DNA of 64,000 nt, taken from contig CM047806.1 in assembly GCA_026214975.1 (NCBI GenBank), positions 103,487,345 through 103,551,344 on the forward strand, in the 5' to 3' direction. The position numbers were made by a program, and so were the translations under genes. This document shows, piece by piece, positions 1-10,288 of this stretch. Below the pieces are notes generated by a model. It did not search any database, had not been told where the DNA came from, and was given only the letters and a program-made list of their open reading frames with translations. How positions within the stretch are numbered: position 1 is the first letter of the stretch; each line of letters opens with the position of its first letter. The DNA comes from Gentiana macrophylla (Eukaryota; Streptophyta; Magnoliopsida; Gentianales; Gentianaceae).

Positions 1-272
1 CACCATCACCACCACTATCACCACCAAACCTACACCAAAATCAAACCTTTCTTCCATTTTCACCAACCAAAACACCCATTTTCTTCACCCATGTTGATGT
101 CTAGTGCTGCTGTGCTAGTGAGGTGTTGCAGTTCTTCATATTTTATCAATATAGGCACAGTCCAGAAAGGAATTCGAAAAAATCAGGCCGGTAATTTGGA
201 GGGACTTGCCGGTTTTACCGTGGTACCTTTTTTTAGAAAAAGCTTCAGCATCATTTCCTGTTATCGTCTAAG

Positions 273-1375
273 ATGGGTCCCAAGCGTAGCCGATCCTCTG
301 TTCGTCCCAGTGGTTATCAGAGCATATATGGAGATGTTAATCCCTTGATTGACAGGGTTGAGCAATTCCATTCTTTAGAGATTTACGAGTCGTTCCGAGG
401 GCATTGGAACGCAAGGCCAGTTGCTAGAGAACGAGGGGTAGAGTTGGAAAATTGCGGATCGATCTTGCCATGAGCCTTACAAGAGCAAGACATATTGGAC
501 ATGGCCGACGCACCTACTCGGTTCAACGCCACGGTGGTAAGGGAATTTTATGCTTATGTTTCACACAACCCCGGAGTTACATTTGCTATGGTCCGAGGGG
601 TTAAAGTTGATTTCTCTATTGAGCGGATCAATGCTCATTTTGGGGTTCGAAATCCACCGGTGGGCCCAGATAAGTACACATCCTCAAGCAACATTGAAGA
701 TCCTGAGAGGATGAACATGATAGCTGAATATTTTGGGGTGCAATGGATGCGCAATCCTGCTGGAGCCCCCACCATCTTCCTAGAGAACGAGTTATCCTGG
801 GATCGGAAGATGGTATACAGATTTGTTTGTGCCCGGCTTCTATCGATCAAGCACACGGTATCTGTCACCACCAAGAGGGCAGAGATGATTTTTTATCTGG
901 AGCAGGGATCTCCGGTCAACATCGGTCTACTGATGCATAGCCATATTCACGAGCTTGCCGCCACACCCGAGCATGAGCTGTTGCCATACAGGCCGATGAT
1001 TGACATGTTTTCTTTAGAGGACGAGGTGAAAATTCTCATTAGTGATGATTGGGAAGACCCTGAGCCAATGATCAGTTCGCAGTTGGTTCAAAAAGTTTAA
1101 GACGGTTTGGTAGAGCTGAGAGGGAGCGTACTCCGATCCTCGGAGCACCCCGGACTCATAGAGATATGCTAGAGGAGCACTCACGAGAGGTTGCGAGTTT
1201 GAATCACAAAATGGATAGGATTATAGACTTCTTTGGCATACCACCCTCGACCCCGCCACCTAGGACTGCCCTATATCACCATGCCTCTTCTTCGGCCGCT
1301 GCTGCCTCAAGTTCTGGTCCACCTCCCGGTTTTGAGCCTAGAGATGACTCGAAGGGATATTCTGATGAGGACTAG
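273..1375 (+). pseudogene. Accessory ORF of gypsy element, 'putative plant transposon protein'-type domain, frameshifted
   Basis: A decayed protein of roughly 360 codons read in several frames: 273-473, then 495-1100, then 1166-1375, joined by frameshifts or stops near 473 and 1100. The middle part shows a VREFY motif near its start, then an MVRGVKVDFS-type segment and a VNIGLL segment. I recognise this pattern from the plant retrotransposon accessory domain often annotated as putative plant transposon protein. The last part has a short amphipathic heptad-like stretch, then a Pro/Ser/Ala-rich tail ending in an acidic stretch. The role of this domain is not known. The family assignment rests on motif memory, so it should be confirmed by profile search. 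Confidence 0.6.
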
Positions 1376-1745
1376 TTTGTATTTATTTTTATTGTTGTTT
1401 TCCATTTTTATTTTTTATTATTCTTTCCTATCTAGTTAATGTTGCTGAATATTATTAATGTAATGTTTTGAAAGCTTAATTTGTTTTAGAGTTACTTATT
1501 TTCTCTTTTACTACCGCCATTTTATTATATGGTTTCTTGTCACCACTATTCTTCTTGGTTGTTTGAGTTACTTAGCACAGATTCTTCATGGACTACTTAC
1601 ATGAGCCCGATGATTTATACGACGATCTGATTCTTCTTTCGTTCCACCCTTAACCGAAGCTAAGTTCCTTTTCATTTTTTATTTTTCATCTTCCATATTG
1701 GGGACAATGTTTCAATTAAGTGGGGGGTACGTGACGTCACTTAGC
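1376..1745 (+). other. Non-coding 3' region with internal purine tract
   Basis: AT-rich non-coding sequence after the accessory ORF. It contains a purine tract at about 1714-1727 (aattaagtgggggg), preceded by a ggggacaatgt motif. The same motif pair recurs at 42536-42560 in the duplicated region, so this is a conserved piece of the family-B 3' region. It ends at the solo LTR. Confidence 0.6.
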
Positions 1746-3507
1746 TGTTGGAAGTAGCACCTGAAAGACAATTTATGTAATTGTTTTTAGAATTAATAGA
1801 TGACAGATTTATCCTCATCTTATTTCTTGCTTCGTGATTGTAAGTAATACACTACTGAAAACCCTAAGTCGTATCATATGTAGCCATATAACTTAGTGTG
1901 TGACGCACTCGAGGATTAAGTTTATGGTGATACACTTGAATTGTTAGTCCGTGGTGAAGTTAATCAAAGTATGGGGTCTGTTGATTAAACCACCATTAAT
2001 GCGCCCAGAACACTTTATGGTGTGACCGTCGTATCCGGACCGTCGACATTGGTTGTCTAAGTGGGGCATTTATATATGATGAAAGTCATATAGGACTGGA
2101 CCGATTTAATCTACGTTTCTCATATAATTCCGTGATTGAGAAATCTTATTAAATCACAAGATGACCATCTATGGATTAACCTTAATCCTGAAGTGATTGC
2201 ATACTCCTACTTGTTTCAGGATAGGGTTTGATGTGTTCGTTCAGGATCGCTAAGAGGTGCGATCCGAATCACTTTCACGTTGGCACTGTTCTGGAATGAG
2301 TGAGAAGTGTGTCTCACAGATATAGAATAAATTCCTTCCTGCGGGAAGTAGAAAGACGATCCCCTTATTTGTTGATCCTAGAAACTGATCGATCCACGGT
2401 GTTCGTATTGGTTATGAACTAATTGATCACTAGTGGGTTAATGGTAAATAAGGATGATATGTAATGAAGAAGGTTTACGGAAATATTCCCACTTCGTTAC
2501 GGATAGTCTATGGAGGGTTAGTCTGTATGTAATGATTATATCAATGGACACTTATTGACGTTTTGAGAATAAGTTATATATCTATAATCGATAGAGTTCA
2601 GTTTCGGATTTATGGTGGCGTAATTCCGGAATTAATAAGTTGAGTAGAAATATTCTGTTCGATGAATATTTTATTCAATTTATTGTAGCTACTGATTATA
2701 GGTCCATGGTCCCCGGGTTGGCTCCTGACACGCGAGTGTTCTCTCATTTTATGGAACCTCGAGAATAAATTAAATAGTTGGTCTATTTAATGAATATGTA
2801 ATATTATTTATTTGGTAAATAATATGTAAAATAGAAAAGACATTTTCTATTAAAATTAATGATAAAATGGCGCCACATATGTGATAATTTAGTAAAAGAA
2901 ATTTTTCTAGATTATGTCACATGTGTAGTTAATTATTAGCTATTTGTTGGATAATTAATGGAAAAATAAAGAGATTGATTTTTTGGGAATTATCTCTTAT
3001 TTTTGTGGCAAAAATATCTTTTCCTTATGAGAATAGGTAATTGTGGTGTGAAAAGGATAACTCTCTTGACTAGTTATTTTCCTATATAAAGAGAGTTCCT
3101 CCTAACACAATACACAACAACAATTTGAGCCATAAACTAAATTAAAAGGAAGAAAAATTAGTTTTTTGTCTTAGTCATTAAGAGGAGAAAAATCTAGGAT
3201 TTTTCTTGTGCATATTCAAGGAGGTTCTAAGGCGAGGATCGACGTCCACCAGTCGTCGTTTGGAGATACAATCCGGAAGATCACGGTTTCTCCCTCTATG
3301 TCGATTTACTATCCCTCTCCGTTAAGGTAAATCTTCAAACTTCTTGTAGTTATTAATTAAACATGGGAATCGAATCGTGGTAAAATCGCATGCGAATTTA
3401 TTCGTAGCTTCCGCTGTGCATGATCGAGTGTCTCGATCGGTGCTGTGAATCAGATCTGACGATCTAATTATGGACTGATCCGGATTTGGGTTTCTGTATA
3501 TTCAACA
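1746..3507 (+). mobile_element. Solo LTR, family A
   Basis: A 1762-bp LTR with TGTTG at the left end and CAACA at the right end. It is flanked by a perfect 5-bp direct repeat TTAGC (1741-1745 and 3508-3512). No internal domain, primer site or purine tract separates a second LTR, so this is a solo LTR left by LTR-LTR recombination. A TATATAAA box lies at 3083-3090. A homologous but diverged LTR starts at 62282. The shared features include the early AAGACAAT stretch and the block containing atgcgcccagaac. The sequence on both sides rejoins to match a fragment at 42555 and 55866, which confirms the insertion. Confidence 0.85.
3083..3090 (+). promoter_or_regulatory. TATA box of LTR family A
   Basis: TATATAAA inside the solo LTR, followed by agagagtt. 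The same TATATAAAGAGAGTT context occurs in the second family-A LTR at 63728, which fixes plus orientation for both. Confidence 0.6.
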
Positions 3508-3512
3508 TTAGC

Positions 3513-4353
3513 TTCTTAGCATTATATTCTGTAAATTGCGTGATTATCTTGATTCTCTTTGATGCACAATTCCCTATATAGACTTTGATTCATTTCGACA
3601 GAATTTCGAAAAAATGTGATATCTTTGATCTTTTCGAGTTAATTGACTTCATCTTTGTTTCACTATGTACTAGTGAAAGAAATGCCCACTTCTGAAGTAG
3701 TGGCGTATTAAGCGCATATTCTGTTATGTGCTACCATTGTAAGCACGTATAACTTACTTCTTTGTGTGTAGTTGATAGCATATTTCTTTGACTAGAGTTG
3801 ACCTTGGCTTCATAACGAATCATGTTCCACCAATGCTTATAAAGGCAAAGGAATTTCAGATTCGATAGTTTATCAAGAGTGGGGCCGTAAGGATAGCTAA
3901 ATCAATGAGAGTTTACCCGCCAAGAAAGAGAAGTACATTGAAATATATACATCTATATTCTCTTTGGCAAAATCTGAATCGATGGAGCGTAAAACGCACG
4001 ACTTTTTCATAGACCGATAAACGCGAGCCTAAGAGTAATATATACTCGGTTCTTGATCTGCCTTGCCAGCTCAATTAATTAATAAATAACATGTTCGAGA
4101 CTAGTTAGTTCGACTACGGGTTGATGTAATGTGAGATTGTCTGCATTACTACGCGGTTGTGAAAGTTATTGTACACACACATTGGCTCATGACATGAATA
4201 GTGTTTAATATGTTATTGATGGATATGAAAGGCATGATCTTAATCTTGACCTTGTGAAGCATGGTTGTTTTTAATTAACTTGTATATTGATCAGAGTGTT
4301 GTTTTCTTTTCGCCTTTTTGCTCAGGACGATCAAAAGCTAAGTAGGGGGTAGT
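3513..4353 (+). other. 3' untranslated region and polypurine tract of family-B element
   Basis: Non-coding sequence that continues the family-B 3' region after the solo LTR insertion. Its first half is homologous to the fragments at 42560-42890 and 55866-56180. It ends with the polypurine tract agtagggggtag (4341-4352) just before the 3' LTR. No gene is seen here. Confidence 0.65.
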
Positions 4354-5733
4354 TGATAACGCTCTAAATGGTACCAATAATTTTACCTTTATTCACCCCG
4401 AATTTTGCTCAAAGGAGGATAAATAGGCTCGTTATTATATGGAATATATGTTAAATGTTATGTGAGTGTTTCCAGGATCGTAATTCTGCATCTATGCTAT
4501 TTCCCCATAGATTTGGTATTGTTTTGTCTCGTTTTGCATGTTTTATAGGATATACCGGATCTAGAGCATTAGAGAATGGATCTGGACCGAAAGAAGTGCA
4601 TTGGGCTGAGTGATTGAGGTCCAAGAAGGAGCCTGCTGAAGAAAAAGGAGAAAAGTAGGCCCGGTAACCCGAAGGCTAGGGCCGGTAAACCGGTGACTTG
4701 TTGAATATGAAACGGATTCTGCCACATTATCTAGGTCGGTTAGGGTTTTAGAGAGTCTTAAGTCGGCTATTGTACCTATATAAAGCCGCACATGCTGGAA
4801 TCTTTCATATGATTATAATCTTACCAATTATATTCAATTACATTATACAATTTTGATGAAATAAAGTTATTCAAGCTTTGGAAGAGTTATTTCTGGTTTC
4901 CTCCCTTTCTTCATCATCTCTAGCTTAAGTAGATCGAGCTAGATCACCATTTTTGAAGGTACGAACCTTTAAACGTTCCTTTTTGTCTTCAATATGGTAG
5001 ATCTGTTTGTAATTATGTGTTTTAGTTGATCTGCATGTTTAAAGACCCTATAATTTACTTATTTTAATCGTAATCCAGTTTACAGAGGCATTATTTCAAA
5101 AACCTAAAACTGGGATTCACTACAGCTACATTGATCGACGGGTTTAATTAACAGTAGGTTAGATCTGGCAATCTACTTATTTTAATCGTAAACTGGCACG
5201 AAATATGAATAGTGAAATGCTAAGTTTGGACATAGTCTTGAATGGACCCTAGAACGTCTTCGATCAATGTCGATACCGTTGTCAGCGGGTTAGCGGTATG
5301 AGTTAGCGCCGATATCGGCAACTCGGATCTTTATGCGTATGGGCTATTATGGACCAATTAAGGAGGGTAGCTCGCGTATAGATTGTCTACTACCATTGTC
5401 GGAGTAGATAGGAGTAGGAGTTGCGCCCGTAGCTGATAATGATAATTAAAACTAAGCTCACGATTAATTTAAGGAAATTATGTGGGGAGGTAAACATAAC
5501 GATTAACTAGTCCAAGTTAGTAGATCGGTGAGAAGAGGGGGAGGAATACCATGTTTGTTTTATGTTAATGTTGGTCAATGACCGCCTCTATGTTTCTTCA
5601 TAATTAGGTTAGAATCATTTATAATTAAAGTTGCATTGTCTCTATGGGATCGACCTTGACTCGCATTTGCTATACTATGATGTACCTAGTATTCTTGCTA
5701 GTAATATCGACGTTAGTGACTTACACGCGATCA
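4354..5733 (+). repeat. 3' LTR, family B (plus strand)
   Basis: A 1380-bp LTR beginning TGATAACGCTC and ending near CGCGATCA. A TATATAAA box lies at 4777-4784 and is followed by AGCCGCA. Three other LTRs of this family occur in the window: 6955-8374 on the minus strand, 46891-48868 and 60686-62087. The right end is set by homology with those copies. The text between about 5714 and 5733 is diverged, so the end could shift by a few bases. Confidence 0.8.
4777..4784 (+). promoter_or_regulatory. TATA box of LTR family B
   Basis: TATATAAA followed by agccgc. The same box is present in the solo copies at 47310-47317 and 61104-61111. Confidence 0.55.
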
Positions 5734-6640
5734 TGTTCTCTAAGTAGTACTCTTATAAACTCATTCTCACTGGTTTCTACTAGAACCTCTCGATGCTTAG
5801 ACCTCTCATCCTCTATCTCCACAAATCTCACGTCTCCAGAATCATAGGTCATCATGCAGCGTTCAGGCTTATTGTCTAGGGGCTCTAGGATCTTAACAGT
5901 TGCTGCATCATTATTCGTCCTTAGAGTGATCTCCCCATTATCGAAATCCATGATAGCTCGGCTTGTTTCTAAGAAAGGTCGTCCTAATAAAACTTAGGCA
6001 CTAGGGTCTTCTGGTACATCTAGGACTATGAAATCTATAGGGAACGTGAATTGCCCTGCCTTGATTTTGCAATCCTTTAGCAGACCGGCTAGCATATCTC
6101 GGGTACGATGGACAAAAGTCATGGACCGTGTTTGGTTCAAGGTTACCTGAATCTTTACTTTTTGACAGAGTGAAAAAGGAAGAATGTTGCAACTCAAACC
6201 AAAGTTGTAGAGTCCTAAGCCTACAGACACACCGTTAATCGATATGAGGAGTCCGAACGTCCCTGGGTCTCCTAGCTTTACTACGGAATCTGAGTCCAGG
6301 TAGTCCTCAGGCTCGGAAAACATAGTATCAAGGTCCTCTTCAGGATTATCAGAATCATAATCATAAGATATGTCAATTAACTCAATAGGAAACTCACATG
6401 GGCGATAAGCTTCATACTCCTTCAGGTTCTCCGTGGCTTCACGTTTGAGTGCTTCTTTTTACTCCTCCACTCGCTTCTTACCTGCTTCATACTACTCGCT
6501 AACCTTTGAGCCTGGGTACATGGAAATTGGTTTGATATTCAATACTTTACAAGGTATAGTGCTTGACTGGTTTTGCTTTCCCAAATCCTGTTGAACAATT
6601 TTCCGAAGTGTCATGTAATTCCTGCTAAAAAGACATAACA
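5734..6640 (-). pseudogene. gag-pro fragment with retropepsin-like domain (family B)
   Basis: A minus-strand polyprotein remnant. It starts near 6620 with an MTLRKIVQQD stretch, reaches a clear protease open frame (6323-5994), and after one in-frame stop (position about 5995) continues to 5734. The protease part keeps the GDPGTFG and LPFSLCQKV segments and, past the stop, the LLGRPFLET flap-side motif typical of plant gypsy retropepsins. The catalytic Asp-Leu-Gly triad is replaced by Asn-Phe-Gly, so the enzyme would be dead. The homologous protease matures Gag-Pol in virus-like particles. Confidence 0.7.
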
Positions 6641-6930
6641 AAAACAAACAAAATGGTTACCAACTTCCGCCTCAGTTGGGTTCAGACCCAACTATTGCGG
6701 ACCTACTAACTAAAACTAACAGGGATATACACAGAATCACAGAGGCTATCAAAAATTTATTTTCTGGACCGCGATTAATCGGGGGTAACCCATGATTAGG
6801 GCTCATAATTTCTTATTCTGGCAGTAAAATGATGTAGGGATATTACAGGACGACTCAAGACTCAAAATAAAAGAAAATCCTCAACTTCTTAATTAGAGTT
6901 AAATACGTTTATTCTCGAAATAGGTCAATG

Positions 6931-6948
6931 TCCCCGGCAACGGTGCCA
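6931..6948 (-). other. Primer binding site, tRNA-Asp type
   Basis: On the minus strand this reads TGGCACCGTTGCCGGGGA, six bases after the LTR end. Plant Athila/Tat elements use the tRNA-Asp 3' end, whose complement is TGGCGCCGTTGCCGGGGA. One base differs (A for G at the fifth position). It primes minus-strand cDNA synthesis. Confidence 0.8.
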
Positions 6949-6954
6949 AAAAAT

Positions 6955-8374
6955 TGATCGTCGCGCATTACGTCGATTATACTAGCAAGAGTACTAGGTC
7001 AAATTATAGTGTAGCAATGGCGAATCAAGGTCGATCCCACAGAAACAATGCAACTCAAGTATAAACGAACTCAATATTAGTGAGAAGACAGATACGGTCG
7101 ATGACCAACAATGTCATGGAAACAAACATGGTATTCCTCTCCTTCCCCACCTATCTACTAACTTGGTGTAGTTAATCCTTATGTTTTTACTTCCCCACAT
7201 AATTTCCCTAAATTAATCAAATGTTTTAATTCAGTTTAGCTACGGGTGAAATCTCCTAACCCTATCTACTTCCACTCCAAGGACAACAGACAATCTATAT
7301 GCCACTAACCTCCTTCGTTGAGTGTATTAGTCCATACGCAATAAGTTTTAGAGATGCCGGCTCGAGACCGAAAACCTCCCTAAGCAGCTATCGACTAGGA
7401 CTAGCACGTTCCTAGGGATCCATCAAGACTATGTCCTAATTAACACTTCATGAACAATCCTTCATGTTAATTTACGATGTACGAATATTAGATTGGCCAG
7501 ACCTAAGTAATCATTTTAATTAATCCTGTCGATCAACGTAGCTGACATTGAATCTCCATATTAGGGGGACCTAAATATTGCCGCGATTAATCAGTATAGA
7601 CCACCGATTAACCAGGGTCATCGGTTCTTATTCTGGAATCTATATTACTTCGTTCTGATTAATTCAAGTAAAATTATGGGGTTGTTAAACATGCATATTA
7701 ACTATAACACGTAAATACAAGTAGATCTACCACAATAAAGACATAAAGGAACGTTCAAAGCTTCATACCTTCGTTTATGGAGATCTAGCTTGATCTACTC
7801 AAGCTCGAGACGGCGTGGAGGGAAGGAAACCAGATAATAAATCACAAAAGAGCTAAGGAAACTTTATTTCATCAAAATCTATCAATGTGTATGTGAAATT
7901 ATGAAGTCATATGAAAGCATAATATTACAATCAGTATCTATGGCTTTTTATAGATGTTATAGCCAACATAAGACTCAATAAAATCCTAACCGACCTAGTA
8001 GATACGGCAGACTTCGGTTTCTTGTCTTCCAAGGCCTCGATTAATCGGGCCTGGCCCACGATTGATCGGGCCAATTTTTCTCTTTTTCTGGTAGATCTCT
8101 TCCTGGACTTTCTCTTCTTGACCCAATGTTCTCTCTTCGGTCCAGATCCACTCTTAGCTGCTCCAGATTTCGGTACATCCTGAAAAGTGTACAAAACAAG
8201 ACAAAACAGTACCAAATCTACGGGATAATAACACAGATGTAGAATCGTAAACCTAGGAACATTCACATAGTATTTAACTCATATTCCTTACAATAATAAT
8301 CCTATCTATCTCCTCTCGAGCATAATTCGGGGTAAATAAAGGTTCATTTAATGGTAGTATTTAGAGCGTTATCA
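6955..8374 (-). repeat. 5' LTR, family B (minus strand)
   Basis: A 1420-bp LTR that begins TGATAACGCTCTAAAT on the minus strand (at 8374) and ends CGACGATCA (at 6955), two bases from the tggcacc primer site region. It matches the other family-B LTRs along its length, including the block with gatcgaccttg near its 3' end. Confidence 0.85.
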
Positions 8375-9168
8375 TCCAACTGGGATTCAATGGATGTGAA
8401 TCTTTTGTCATGAGTTGTTATCTTTTGAACCACAGCTCCCATTCTACTCCCAATTGCTGATGCAATGGCCTTATTTTCAAGTGATATATGTTGCCTTAGG
8501 CCTGTGAAGATGTTGGTGAGATTTATATTCATCTGATGTATGAGATCATTTTTCCTCTGCACAACAACAATGTTTTGTGCATCAATATACTCAGCAACTG
8601 CATGGAATCTGCGTTCTATATAGTTACTCTCAGCCTTGAATGTTGCAAACATTGTTATGAGATACAATGCTTGTTGCTCTAGTTCATCCAGCAAGGAGTC
8701 CACTGAATTATGAAAAGTTTGATTTGATATAGCAGCATCATGTTCTGGTTTGACTTGTGCTGGTGGAGGTAGTGAAGAAGTTCCTGGTTGACTTAGTGTA
8801 AGAGGGACTACTTCCAGTCCCTTGTCTTGCACATCTGGTTAAGTGACATCAGCATCACCTACTCCCTCTTCAAGTACTTGAGTAGTTGTGATTTCAGTTT
8901 CACCGATGTATCTCATTCCTCCTTGCTCTTTGCTAGGGATGGACTTTGTTGGAGTGGCAGCAGCTGATCCAATGTCCAACACTGCTGTTGGATCAGCTGA
9001 TGTGTCAACAGATAGTTGTTGGCCAATGTGAGTTTGCTCAGGCGTGCACTCAGCTGCCTCAGTCTGCTGGTTATTTTTCTGATATGGTTCATCAAAAACT
9101 ATTCCTAACAATTGGTGAAGTGAACTTCGCTGGTACCAGTGCCTTACCTGCCAAGTGAGCGCACCCAA
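8375..9168 (-). pseudogene. Third ORF of Copia-1, C-terminal part
   Basis: Two open blocks separated by a stop: 9168-8839 and 8832-8375. The first is Gln/Thr-rich linker. The second holds a Pro-rich piece and then about 100 residues of heptad-like helix (the LLDELEQQAL region onward), consistent with a coiled coil. It lies just downstream of RNase H in the same orientation, as in Copia-2 and Copia-4. The conserved N-terminal region seen in those copies is absent; the sequence passes from the post-RNase H spacer almost directly into the linker. The frame is cut by the family-B LTR at 8374. Function unknown. Confidence 0.55.
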
Positions 9169-9236
9169 AATGGCAAAGGTTCAGTCAACTGGTGAAGTCA
9201 CTCAGCTGATTACTCCAGTTAGTTGCTCATTGTAAC

Positions 9237-9713
9237 TTAGTCAATTTCAAGCATTCCCAACTCATTTCTTAACTTACAAAATCTTTCATGACTGATGTCA
9301 GCCAGTTGATCTTTAGTAGATACATATCTTGAGATTACATCTCTTTTTTTCACATGATCTCTGATAAAATGATGTCTCACATCAATGTGCTTTGTTCTTG
9401 AGTGAAGCACTGGATTTTTAGTAATTGATATTGCACTTGTATTATCACACATGATTGGAATTGTCTTCTCCTCTATTCCATAGTCTCTTAGCTGTTGTCT
9501 GATCCATAATACTTATGCACAACAGCTGCCTGCTGCTATATATTATGCTTCAATTGTTGAAGTGGATATGGAATTCTGCTTTTTCCTAAACCATGATACT
9601 AGTTTGCTGCCTAGAATCTGACAAGTTCCTGAAGTGATTTTTCTATCAATTTTACATCCAGCATAGTCTGAATATAAATAAGATATCAGTTTGAATCCAT
9701 CATCTTTTGGATA
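9237..9713 (-). pseudogene. RNase H domain of Copia-1 pol
   Basis: The C-terminal pol domain. The open part 9452-9237 has the MCDNTSA motif, the HIDVRHHFIRDH motif and a degraded version of the C-terminal LADIFTKPL block. Upstream (9713-9453) the YSDYAGCKIDRK, VSWFRKKQNSIS and YIAAGSCCA motifs are present but with in-frame stops. RNase H removes the RNA strand of the replication hybrid. This copy is inactive. Confidence 0.8.
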
Positions 9714-10288
9714 CTAGATCCCTATATTGATTGTGTGCTTCAGGTATTTGATGATTCTCTTAGCTGCTAATAGATGTGATTCTTTAGGTTGAGCATGAAA
9801 TCTTGCACATACTTCTACTCCATATGCAATGTCAGGTCTGCTTGTAGTTAAGTAAAGTAGTGAGCCAATGATTCCTCTATAAAGCTTCTGATCAACATCC
9901 TTTCCATTTTCATCTTTTCCAAATACAATTCTTGCACACATTGGTGTGTCTGATGTGCCACTAGTGTCCAATACATATTTGTGTATCAAGTCTTTTGTGT
10001 ACTTGGCTTGATTGATAAATATGCCATCCTCCATTTGTTTCACTTGTAGACCAAGAAAGTAGTTGAGTTCTCCCATCATGCTCATTTGAAATTTGCATTT
10101 CATCAGATTTACAAATTTATCACATAGCTTTTCATCTTTTGATCCAAAAATGATATCATCCACATATATCTGAACTACCAAAGTGCTTGTTCCATCTTCT
10201 AGTTTGAAAAGAGTCTTGTCAATGGTTCCTTTGCTGAAACCATTTTGGATTAGGAATTGTGATAGTGTCTCATACCAGGCTCTTGGTG
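9714..10288 (-). pseudogene. Reverse transcriptase C-terminal half of Copia-1
   Basis: An open frame covering the palm and thumb of a copia RT. The catalytic YVDD motif is encoded at 10155-10166 on the minus strand and is followed by IIFGS. The [29 protein letters not shown] and SRPDIAYGV motifs are all present. The frame is separated from its N-terminal half by the solo LTR at 10289-12101; the [12 protein letters not shown] segment lies right at the insertion edge. Confidence 0.85.

Larger units (their letters stand above)
1..5733 (+). mobile_element. Ty3/gypsy family-B element, 3' portion (Athila/Tat-like), plus strand
   Basis: This is the 3' part of an LTR retrotransposon whose 5' part lies beyond the left edge. 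In order it shows a degenerate accessory ORF (273-1375), a long untranslated 3' region interrupted by a solo LTR of another family, a terminal polypurine tract (4341-4352) and a 3' LTR (4354-5733). The end sequence, a purine-rich aagctaagtaggggg-type tract directly followed by TGATAACG, is typical of plant Tat/Athila elements. A second copy of the same family in the opposite orientation abuts it at 5734, and the simplest reading is that this element inserted into that copy. No gag or pol is visible in this part. Confidence 0.75.
5734..8374 (-). mobile_element. Ty3/gypsy family-B element, 5' portion, minus strand
   Basis: Read on the minus strand: 5' LTR (8374 to 6955), primer binding site (6948 to 6931), about 300 bases of leader, then a short gag/protease reading frame that stops at the junction with the plus-strand family-B LTR at 5733. 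The element sits inside the third ORF of Copia-1; the LTR start follows directly on that ORF at 8374. Its 3' half is not in the window and presumably lies left of the nested plus-strand element. The distance from primer site to protease is very short, so most of gag is missing. Confidence 0.7.
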
